A stretch of 64,000 nucleotides of DNA from Psychrobacillus soli (GTDB lineage: Bacteria; Bacillota; Bacilli; Bacillales_A; Planococcaceae). The position numbers were made by a program, and so were the translations under genes. Within the stretch, counting starts at the first letter, position 1. Each line of letters begins with the position of its first letter. The stretch covers positions 29,769-93,768 of the forward strand of contig NZ_VDGG01000012.1 in the NCBI RefSeq assembly GCF_006861775.1, written 5' to 3'. The notes under the pieces were generated by a model. It had not been told where the DNA came from. It saw only the letters and a list, made by a program, of their open reading frames with translations, and did not search any database. This document shows positions 52,268 through 59,177 of this stretch, piece by piece.

Positions 52268-52414
52268 TTGAAAAAGAATAAGGCAAGTATTCAATATATT
52301 AAAAAAGCCTCTACGAACACCACCCAAACCCCTACCCCTACTGTAATAAACACTTTAGCAGATGGAAAAAAAGTAGTGAAAAACACTAAGCGTGGAGGGT
52401 GTTGTGGAAGATAG
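52268..52414 (+). CDS. 48-residue peptide ending GGCCGR
   Basis: TTG start with GGAGGTGA 7 nt upstream (52254-52261). The product is basic and Thr/Pro-rich (TNTTQTPTPTV) with a C-terminus KRGGCCGR. It lies 64 nt after the JAMM gene and before a terminator, so may be cotranscribed. Too short for a ubiquitin fold, but the Gly-Gly followed by four residues resembles a JAMM-processed tail. Alternatively a disulfide-forming spore peptide. No homologue recognised. Confidence 0.6.
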   Translation: MKKNKASIQYIKKASTNTTQTPTPTVINTLADGKKVVKNTKRGGCCGR

Positions 52415-52440
52415 AATGTACATCTACTAAATATAAGTTG

Positions 52441-52486
52441 AAAAAGGCATCATTCCCTTAAAAAATCGAGGGAATGATGCCTTTTA
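52441..52486. terminator. Bidirectional terminator
   Basis: AAAGGCATCATTCCCT/AGGGAATGATGCCTTT, between the peptide gene and the convergent siderophore-binding protein gene. Confidence 0.9.
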
Positions 52487-52493
52487 TAAGCAA

Positions 52494-53486
52494 TTATTTA
52501 TTTTCAAAAATAGCTTCAATATCATCTAACATTAAGTTAGCAGCTAAAACTCCACCTGCTGTGTTCCAAATAGCGTCACTAACCTCGTGAACATTTCCGC
52601 TCTTCACTGCATTTAAATTATTCCAAAGTGGATCATTTGTCCATTCTTTTGCTGTGTCAAGGGCAGCTTGATCACCTTGTGGTGCATATGTGAAGTAGAA
52701 TAGAACATCTCCGTCCATTTTAGGAATTACTTCTTTCCCTACTTCTATTGCCAGGTTGCCTAGTTTGGTATCCGCTTCGAATAACTCAGCTTGCGGTGCG
52801 GTACGATGGAATCCTAATTTATCGAAAATAACTCCGGAGAAGGAATCCGTATAGTAAATACGTGATTTTCCTGCCATGAAACGAACAATGGATATTTCTT
52901 GGTTGACTTTATCGCCAAGGCTTTGTTTTACTTTTTCTACATGTGCATCAAATTGACTTAATACTTCAGTTCCTTGTTCTTCAAGGTTCAAAGCTTTTGC
53001 ATATAATGTGAAGTTATCTTCCCAGTCGCCTCTTAACGTCTCAGAAAAAACGGTTGGAGCAATAGCGCTTAATTGATCATAGACAGCTTCTTGACGTATT
53101 TTCGTACCAATGATTAAATCTGGTTTTAGAGCTGCAATTTTCTCTAGGTTTACTTCTGATTCAGTTCCGACAACTTCTACATCTTTCATTTTATCTGAAA
53201 TATGCTCATACCATGGATCACCTAGCCAAGATTGTACAGCTCCTACAGGTGTTACTCCTAATGCAAGAAGTGCTTCCGTTCCCTCATTAGAAAGGATTAC
53301 TACTTTTTCAGGTGTTTTATCAATAGTAGTCGACCCCATTGCGTGTTCAATAGTATAGCTTGTGTCTTCTGTTTGATTTCCAGTATCTTGTTCTGTGTCT
53401 GCTTTTTCTTCCGAATTTCCACAAGCAGCTAGTAATAAAATGCTCAGGATTGAAATAAGAGCAAATATGAATTTAAAAGATTTCAT
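52494..53486 (-). CDS. Siderophore-binding lipoprotein (YfiY/FeuA class)
   Basis: Iron-siderophore receptor of 330 residues: lipobox LAAC (Cys22), an acidic linker, then the FecB-like fold with KTPEKVVILSNEGTEALLALG (~58-78, in parts), LKPDLIIGT (~120) and a C-terminal ANLMLDDIEAIF. Delivers ferric siderophore to the divergent permease/ATPase. Controlled by a Fur box just upstream. Similar to the hydroxamate/schizokinen-type YfiY; ligand unproven. Confidence 0.9.
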   Translation of the reverse strand: MKSFKFIFALISILSILLLAACGNSEEKADTEQDTGNQTEDTSYTIEHAMGSTTIDKTPEKVVILSNEGTEALLALGVTPVGAVQSWLGDPWYEHISDKMKDVEVVGTESEVNLEKIAALKPDLIIGTKIRQEAVYDQLSAIAPTVFSETLRGDWEDNFTLYAKALNLEEQGTEVLSQFDAHVEKVKQSLGDKVNQEISIVRFMAGKSRIYYTDSFSGVIFDKLGFHRTAPQAELFEADTKLGNLAIEVGKEVIPKMDGDVLFYFTYAPQGDQAALDTAKEWTNDPLWNNLNAVKSGNVHEVSDAIWNTAGGVLAANLMLDDIEAIFENK

Positions 53487-53510
53487 CTAAATAGTTCCCC
53501 CTAATTATGT

Positions 53511-53530
53511 TGTTAATGATAATCATTTTC
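53511..53530. promoter_or_regulatory. Fur box 1
   Basis: GTTAATGATAATCATTTTC closely matches the Fur consensus (GATAATGATAATCATTATC). It lies over the start region of the binding-protein gene. Confidence 0.85.
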
Positions 53531-53542
53531 AGTACAAGTTTT

Positions 53543-53571
53543 ATAATAAGACCATCCTATGAACATGTCAA
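53543..53571 (-). promoter_or_regulatory. Promoter of the binding-protein gene
   Basis: On the minus strand -35 TTGACA (53571-53566), 17 nt, -10 TATTAT (53548-53543). Confidence 0.8.
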
Positions 53572-53578
53572 TATGTAA

Positions 53579-53596
53579 TTGAAAATGATTTTCAGA
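53579..53596. promoter_or_regulatory. Fur box 2
   Basis: TTGAAAATGATTTTCAGA contains the palindrome TGAAAATGATTTTCA. It lies between the two divergent -35 boxes. Confidence 0.75.
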
Positions 53597-53600
53597 CTCA

Positions 53601-53629
53601 TTGACAGTGTATTTAACATCGAATAGACT
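53601..53629 (+). promoter_or_regulatory. Promoter of the siderophore permease operon
   Basis: -35 TTGACA (53601-53606), 17-nt spacer, -10 TAGACT (53624-53629). Confidence 0.75.
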
Positions 53630-53677
53630 AAAGTGTGTAAAATTCTTTACTAATAAGTTGTTGGAAGGGTTTTTGTT

Positions 53678-54682
53678 ATGTTATTAAAAAATAATGGACA
53701 AAGGTTCATTGGATTGTTCATTGCCATTTTTTTATTACTACTATTAATGTGTGCAAGCATTGTTTACGGATATACGGATACAACGTGGGGAATGGTCTTG
53801 GATGCTTTTCAAAATAATAACGGTTCAAACGAACATATAATAATTGAAACCGTGAGATTGCCACGGTCATTAATCGCAGCCGCCGTTGGGAGCAGTTTAG
53901 CTATTTCTGGAGTTCTTATGCAAACTTTGACGAAAAACCCGCTTGCATCACCTGGAATCTTTGGTGTAAATGCAGGGGCAGGGTTCGCAGTAGTCCTAGC
54001 AGTCACTTTATTCTCTGTAGGAAATCTGCAAGCATTTACATGGATATCCTTTTTAGGGGCAACTGTCGCAGCGATCGCTGTATATACAATTGGTTCTACA
54101 GGTAGAGAAGGATTAACACCGATGAAATTAACATTAGCTGGTGCAGCAATTTCAGCTATGTTTGCTTCTTTTACACAAGGTTTTCTAGTTATTAATGAGG
54201 CGGCCTTCGAGCAAGTTTTGTTTTGGTTAGCGGGATCTGTAGAAGGACGGAAAATGGAGATTTTAACGAATGTCTTACCTTATTTATTGATTGGTTGGCT
54301 AGGATCGCTTATCATCTCTTCCAAGATGAACGTTTTATCAATGGGAGAAGATGTTGCAAAAGGATTAGGTTTGAATACAGGATTGTTAAAGATAATGGTC
54401 GCTATCATTGTCATACTGTTAGCAGGAGGATCAGTAGCAATTGCCGGTCCGATTGGTTTTATTGGCATTGTTATTCCGCACGTAACAAGATCTATCGTTG
54501 GGATTGATCATCGTTGGCTCATACCTTTTGCTGGTATTTTAGGGGGGATTCTATTACTTGCTGCTGATATAATGGCGAGGTATATTATTATGCCACAGGA
54601 AGTTCCCGTTGGTGTAATGACTGCTATTATTGGAACTCCATTCTTTATCTACATTGCAAGAAAGGGGTTTAATGCACGATGA
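53678..54682 (+). CDS. Ferric siderophore permease (FecCD), subunit 1
   Basis: Membrane channel half of 334 residues with ~10 helices. RLPRSLIAAAVGSSLAISGVLM (~50-70) with KNPLASPGIFGVNAGAG is the FecCD family signature; the C-terminal GGILLLAADIMAR is also typical. Overlaps the next permease by 4 nt. First gene of the uptake operon, under Fur. Confidence 0.92.
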   Translation: MLLKNNGQRFIGLFIAIFLLLLLMCASIVYGYTDTTWGMVLDAFQNNNGSNEHIIIETVRLPRSLIAAAVGSSLAISGVLMQTLTKNPLASPGIFGVNAGAGFAVVLAVTLFSVGNLQAFTWISFLGATVAAIAVYTIGSTGREGLTPMKLTLAGAAISAMFASFTQGFLVINEAAFEQVLFWLAGSVEGRKMEILTNVLPYLLIGWLGSLIISSKMNVLSMGEDVAKGLGLNTGLLKIMVAIIVILLAGGSVAIAGPIGFIGIVIPHVTRSIVGIDHRWLIPFAGILGGILLLAADIMARYIIMPQEVPVGVMTAIIGTPFFIYIARKGFNAR

Positions 54683-55734
54683 GCCAATATAAAAATTTTA
54701 GAATGATGAAAGGAAAAGTATCCTTTCTTTTAGATAATAAAGCAACTATTGTATTAATAGTTTTGCTGATAGTAGCAGGAGCTATTTTTGTTTTAAGTAC
54801 AGGAATGGGTGATATGAAGCTAAGCCCACTAGCTGTTCTAAAGGTGTTTTTTGGTGGAGGAACAGAAATGGAGACACTTGTCGTTCAGTCGTTTCGTTTA
54901 CCAAGGATTATTGTTGCACTAGTAGTAGGAATGGCACTAGCGGTTGCAGGAGGGATACTCCAAGGAATCATTCGTAACCCCTTAGCATCACCCGATGTTC
55001 TAGGGCTTACAGGTGGAGCATCCGTTGCGGTAGTAAGTTTTTTAGCATTTTTTAGTGATCAGAATAATGCTTTGACAGTAAGTATTAAATGGATGCCTTT
55101 AGCTGCATTCGCTGGGGCAGGTTTTATTGCAATGCTTGTTTATTTCCTAGCATGGAAAAATGGAGTATCACCGATAAGGATTGTTTTAATTGGTATAGGT
55201 ATTTCTGCTCTTATGCAAGCTTTAACAACTTTAATGATGATCATGGGTCCTATATATAGAGCGAGTCAGGCTAATATTTGGATTACAGGTACTGTATATG
55301 GATCAAGCTGGAGCAATGTAGCAATATTAGTGCCATGGACTATAATTTTTATTCTAATCGCCTTTTTTATGGTAAAGAATATTAATATTTTAGAACTTGG
55401 AGATGATATTGCGACTGGTGTAGGGGGCAATATTCAGCGTCACCGTTTTTTATTGTTATTGATTAGTACGGCACTTGTAGGAGGATCAGTAGCGTTTGCA
55501 GGTGGTATTGGATTTGTAGGTTTAATGGCTCCTCATATGGCAAGAAGATTAGTTGGTTCTTCGTTTGGAGCATTATTACCCGTGTCTGCATTCATCGGTG
55601 CTATATTAGTTATGCTAGCGGATCTAATCGGTAGAACAATGTTTTCTCCTTTAGAAATTCCAGCAGGCGTGTTTACTGCGGGAATAGGAGCACCCTATTT
55701 TATTTATTTATTGTTTAAAACGCGTAACGCATAG
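54679..55734 (+). CDS. Ferric siderophore permease (FecCD), subunit 2
   Basis: Second channel half, 351 residues, ~10 helices: FRLPRIIVALVVGMALAVAG, RNPLASPDVLGLTGGA, FVGLMAPHMARRLVG. ATG overlaps the first permease's stop, as in the yfiZ-yfhA arrangement. Forms a heterodimer with subunit 1. Confidence 0.92.
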   Translation: MSQYKNFRMMKGKVSFLLDNKATIVLIVLLIVAGAIFVLSTGMGDMKLSPLAVLKVFFGGGTEMETLVVQSFRLPRIIVALVVGMALAVAGGILQGIIRNPLASPDVLGLTGGASVAVVSFLAFFSDQNNALTVSIKWMPLAAFAGAGFIAMLVYFLAWKNGVSPIRIVLIGIGISALMQALTTLMMIMGPIYRASQANIWITGTVYGSSWSNVAILVPWTIIFILIAFFMVKNINILELGDDIATGVGGNIQRHRFLLLLISTALVGGSVAFAGGIGFVGLMAPHMARRLVGSSFGALLPVSAFIGAILVMLADLIGRTMFSPLEIPAGVFTAGIGAPYFIYLLFKTRNA

Positions 55735-55772
55735 ATGATTCATATAGAAATTTGGGAAAAGGAGTGAATGAA

Positions 55773-56585
55773 ATGAAGACAGCGATTGAGACAAAAAACT
55801 TAACCCTTTCGTATGGCGATAGCATTATTATTAATGAATTAGATCTTCAAATTCCTAAAGGTGAAATTACCGTTTTTATTGGTGGGAATGGTTGCGGAAA
55901 ATCCACACTTCTTCGTTCTATTGCTCGATTATTAAAACCAAAAAATGGAGCGGTTTTGTTAGAAGGAAATGCAATTGCCAAAATGTCTACAAAGGATGTT
56001 GCGAAACAAATGTCTATTCTTCCTCAATCGCCTATTGCACCAGAGGGACTTACAGTTCTTCAACTAGTAAAGCAGGGGAGATACCCTTATCAAACATGGT
56101 TAAAGCAATGGACAGAAAAAGATGAGGAAGAAGTAACAAAGGCATTGAAAGCTACTGCGATTGAAGATTTAAAAGATCGTCCTGTAGATTCACTATCGGG
56201 AGGGCAGCGTCAGAGAGCTTGGATTGCGATGACTTTAGCGCAAGATACAGACGTTATTCTTTTGGATGAGCCTACAACTTATTTGGATATGACGCATCAA
56301 ATTGAAATTCTCGATTTACTTTTCGAATTAAATGAGAAAGAGCAAAGAACGATTGTAATGGTGTTGCATGATTTAAACTTAGCATGCCGCTATGCGGATA
56401 ATATTGTTGCGATAAAAGATCGAAAAATATACGCACAAGGGAAACCGGAGCATATTATAAGTTGTCCTTTAGTGAAGAATGTATTTGGAATGGATTGTCA
56501 GATAACGGTAGATCCACTATTTGGAACTCCACTATGTATTCCATTTGGAAAAGGGCGATGTATTTTAAAGGAAGTAGTGTTGTAA
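55773..56585 (+). CDS. Ferric siderophore ABC ATPase (FepC/FhuC class)
   Basis: ATPase of 270 residues: Walker A GGNGCGKST (~32-40), signature LSGGQRQRAW (~136-145), Walker B VILLDEPTTYLD (~158-169). AAAGGAGTG supports ATG 55773; an upstream frame start at 55752 has no site. Powers the two FecCD permeases. The stop is followed at once by the FhuF-like gene. Confidence 0.92.
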   Translation: MKTAIETKNLTLSYGDSIIINELDLQIPKGEITVFIGGNGCGKSTLLRSIARLLKPKNGAVLLEGNAIAKMSTKDVAKQMSILPQSPIAPEGLTVLQLVKQGRYPYQTWLKQWTEKDEEEVTKALKATAIEDLKDRPVDSLSGGQRQRAWIAMTLAQDTDVILLDEPTTYLDMTHQIEILDLLFELNEKEQRTIVMVLHDLNLACRYADNIVAIKDRKIYAQGKPEHIISCPLVKNVFGMDCQITVDPLFGTPLCIPFGKGRCILKEVVL

Positions 56586-57302
56586 TTGGATTCTAAGCTG
56601 GATAAGCTCCGTAAGCTGCGTCTTACAACTGAAAAAATACATTCGCCACTTTCTATAGGAATTAGTGAAATTGTAGATGACCAATCAATAAGTAATTACT
56701 TAGATATCCTTAGTACTCATATAGGGGCTTCAAATGCTAAAGTTGCAGCATCATTATTTGTGAAGCGTTATTCATTTTTAACAGTTATTTATTTGTATGC
56801 AATGACGGCATGGAACGAAAAACTAAATATCTCTTATGAAAATGTATCGCTACAATCGGATGAAAGTGACAAACTTTGGTTGCCAAATTTCTACTTTCAT
56901 CAATTAGAGTCGGAAACTTTACAAGCTGATAGAGACGAGTGGCGTGCAAATTGTATAGAATTACTATTTAAAGAGCATATTTCCCCAATACTAAATCTCC
57001 TTTCAAAAACAACGAAAGTGTCTAAACTAATTCTATGGGAAAATATAGCGGTTTACATATCCTGGTTGTATGAAACAGTATTAACGGACGAACCAATAGA
57101 GATAGTTGATCGTTCAAAGGAAGATTTTCAATTTATTATGAATCGAGCTCCTGGCCATTTGTTCGGAGATTATAATACAAACCCATTAAACAGATTTTAT
57201 CGCGAAGCCCAAGGAAAAGAAGTTAGAAGAAGCACTTGTTGTTATTCGCATTTAACAAATAGCAACAAGTATTGTAAAACTTGTCCTCGTAAATGTAAAT
57301 GA
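56586..57302 (+). CDS. FhuF-like [2Fe-2S] siderophore-iron reductase
   Basis: 238 residues, cytosolic. The C-terminus holds CCYSHLTNSNKYCKTC, i.e. Cys-Cys-x10-Cys-x2-Cys, the FhuF/IucA-type [2Fe-2S] site. Reduces Fe3+ from imported siderophore. TTG start immediately after the ATPase stop, with AAAGGAAG in the ATPase coding end, so the two are coupled. It completes a receptor-permease-ATPase-reductase set. Confidence 0.88.
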   Translation: MDSKLDKLRKLRLTTEKIHSPLSIGISEIVDDQSISNYLDILSTHIGASNAKVAASLFVKRYSFLTVIYLYAMTAWNEKLNISYENVSLQSDESDKLWLPNFYFHQLESETLQADRDEWRANCIELLFKEHISPILNLLSKTTKVSKLILWENIAVYISWLYETVLTDEPIEIVDRSKEDFQFIMNRAPGHLFGDYNTNPLNRFYREAQGKEVRRSTCCYSHLTNSNKYCKTCPRKCK

Positions 57303-57310
57303 TATTAGCT

Positions 57311-57345
57311 AAGAAAAACCGGGCATCTTTGGACCGGTTTTTCTT
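57311..57345 (+). terminator. Terminator of the siderophore operon
   Basis: AAGAAAAACCGG/CCGGTTTTTCTT stem. Confidence 0.85.
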
Positions 57346-57386
57346 AATCTATGATAGGAAAGAAGAAAGCCGAAAATGTTTAAAAG

Positions 57387-57420
57387 AACCTCCTTTAGAA
57401 TTCAATATCTAAAGGAGGTT
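57387..57420 (+). promoter_or_regulatory. Hairpin containing a Shine-Dalgarno sequence
   Basis: Perfect 13-bp stem AACCTCCTTTAGA/TCTAAAGGAGGTT with an 8-nt loop. The 3' arm holds AAAGGAGG, 8 nt before ATG 57427 of a 36-codon frame that overlaps the tubby-like gene in another frame. It may sequester that ribosome site, or act as a minus-strand terminator. Confidence 0.55.
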
Positions 57421-57458
57421 GTATTTATGTTATGGTTATACAAAAAGGAGAACTTCTT

Positions 57459-57980
57459 ATGCACAAATATACATACACACAGCCGCTTTCTCTCGAAACA
57501 ACACCCATTACTTTTGTATATAATGAAGAGGGTATAGCAGTCTATAAATTTCAAAGGCATTACTCCAATGGGATAAAAAGATTTGTCGACAAAGCAATGG
57601 ATTTTCGTTACTTTTTGCGCTATGACATATACAATCTTGAGGATCAGCCCATTTTCACATGCAAGAAAGTTTCAAAAAAAGGCAGAGTATATTATGAAGC
57701 TTTCGACTACTTGCAGCAGGAAAAATACATAGTTGCTTATGATAAATGGAAAGAATTAGTACCAGATTTAATGATTACAAATGGAAACTTCCAAATCGAC
57801 ATACTCAAGGAAATAGAAGACTGGTCTCGTTTTATATATAATGACAAAGAAATTGCTAGATGGAAAGCAGATGTAGAGGGTGAGTTTTTTATCCAGTTAG
57901 AAATAGAAGAAGATTCACCGATTCAAGATGCCGGATTTTTTATTGGTATATGCCAATGCGTATTGTTTATAGGGGGGTGA
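57459..57980 (+). CDS. Tubby C-terminal-like domain protein
   Basis: 173 residues, beta-rich, resembling the LURP-one/tubby-C-like (Tubby_C_2) proteins of Bacillales: YNEEGIAVYKFQRHY (~20-34), RYDIYNLEDQPIFTCKK (~54-70), and a final hydrophobic helix DAGFFIGICQCVLFIGG as in tubby/scramblase folds. Function unknown. ATG 57432 is in frame, but AAAAAGGAG 8 nt upstream of ATG 57459 decides. Confidence 0.7.
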   Translation: MHKYTYTQPLSLETTPITFVYNEEGIAVYKFQRHYSNGIKRFVDKAMDFRYFLRYDIYNLEDQPIFTCKKVSKKGRVYYEAFDYLQQEKYIVAYDKWKELVPDLMITNGNFQIDILKEIEDWSRFIYNDKEIARWKADVEGEFFIQLEIEEDSPIQDAGFFIGICQCVLFIGG

Positions 57981-58070
57981 CTTGACCACCTATTAACCGA
58001 TATTATATACAATAGAGGTAAGGTTTTTTGGTATATTAGCTAATGTGGGCATTGTGAGGTGTTGCTGGTA

Positions 58071-58976
58071 ATGGAAAGTAATGCGATTACTGCTTCGATG
58101 GAAAAAATTATAGTGGAGAATATCCAACAGCAGGATTTAAAAGAATTATTAATAGAGTTTGTTCAAAATGGCTCGAGAAAACATAAACCATTTGGAGAGT
58201 TATGCGTTTTTCATTATGAGCATTATGCGACGTCTTTTGACAAAGAAATAGTAGAAGTGGCCGCTGCTATTGAACTATTAGTACTTTCCTTCGATATATT
58301 AGACGACCTAGAAGATAAGGATACAGAAAATAAGCCGTGGATGCATAATCCTGTTTTATCGCTGAACGGGTCTACAGCATTGTTATTTTTGGCTATGCAA
58401 GCAATTAGAAAAACGCACTTCACCTATAAAGATAAAGCAATAGCTATTATCGAAAGACTAGCATTAAGAGCGATAAGTGGCCAACATAAAGATCTATTAA
58501 ACGTATGCATGGAAGAGAATGACTATATCCAAATGATCGAAGAAAAATCAGGATCATTAGTATCTCTTGCTTGTTTAGTAGGGTGTGTTATTGCAAACGG
58601 CGATGCTCCAAAAGAAGTAAAGAATTATTCCAAGTGGTTAGGAGTGATAGGGCAAATCAATAACGATGTATCTGATTTGAAAGAATGGAATGACAAAAAC
58701 GATATTCTCCATAAAAAATATTCACTTCCCATTATTTATTTACTAGATGTTGAGAAACATAGCGAGCACATAGTAACTAAATATTATCAGAGTGAGATGA
58801 GTAAAGCAGAATTTTTAAAGTATAAGCATGTTATCCAAAGAAAATTGGTAGATACAGATGCTTTAAAATATGCATTAGTTATTAAAACTCTATTTCAAAA
58901 AAAAGTGCAGGATCAATTTACTAAAATGGATTTTTCAAATGATCAATTGGAGTTTTTACAAAACTTTATGAAATGA
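58071..58976 (+). CDS. comQ: ComQ: isoprenyl transferase for ComX
   Basis: Isoprenyl-diphosphate-synthase-fold enzyme of 301 residues that isoprenylates the Trp of the ComX pheromone precursor. First Asp-rich motif ILDDLEDKD (DDxxD at ~78-82), second NNDVSDLKE near 215; ComQ proteins often have a reduced second motif. The stop lies 10 nt before comX. Start ATG 58071 with GAGGT; GTG 58059 lacks a site. Context with ComX, ComP and ComA makes the identity firm. Confidence 0.9.
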   Translation: MESNAITASMEKIIVENIQQQDLKELLIEFVQNGSRKHKPFGELCVFHYEHYATSFDKEIVEVAAAIELLVLSFDILDDLEDKDTENKPWMHNPVLSLNGSTALLFLAMQAIRKTHFTYKDKAIAIIERLALRAISGQHKDLLNVCMEENDYIQMIEEKSGSLVSLACLVGCVIANGDAPKEVKNYSKWLGVIGQINNDVSDLKEWNDKNDILHKKYSLPIIYLLDVEKHSEHIVTKYYQSEMSKAEFLKYKHVIQRKLVDTDALKYALVIKTLFQKKVQDQFTKMDFSNDQLEFLQNFMK

Positions 58977-58986
58977 GGATTGAAAA

Positions 58987-59145
58987 ATGTTGAAAATGAT
59001 TCAATACTTAAATTTAAATCCAGAAATACTTGAGCTTTTGAAAGGGAATAAAGTGAGTTTAGTAGGAATCCATGAGAACGAGGTTGAATCTATTTTAGAC
59101 GCGTATTCGAAGGATGACACTAAGCCTAAAGTTTATTGGGATTAA
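58987..59145 (+). CDS. comX: ComX pheromone precursor
   Basis: 52-residue precursor: LKMIQYLNLNPEILELLKGN then KVSLVGIHENEVESILDAYS, matching the ComX leader pattern (YLNxxPExLxxLKxN...GxxxxExxxIxxAY). The C-terminus is KPKVYWD with Trp51 and Asp52, the Trp being the expected isoprenylation site, here unusually near the end. AGGA spacing of 7 nt supports ATG 58987; it overlaps nothing and sits between comQ and comP. Mature pheromone is probably the last 6-10 residues (inference). Confidence 0.9.
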   Translation: MLKMIQYLNLNPEILELLKGNKVSLVGIHENEVESILDAYSKDDTKPKVYWD

Positions 59146-59177
59146 TAGTTAAATAAAATGAAAAAGATGGATGATAA

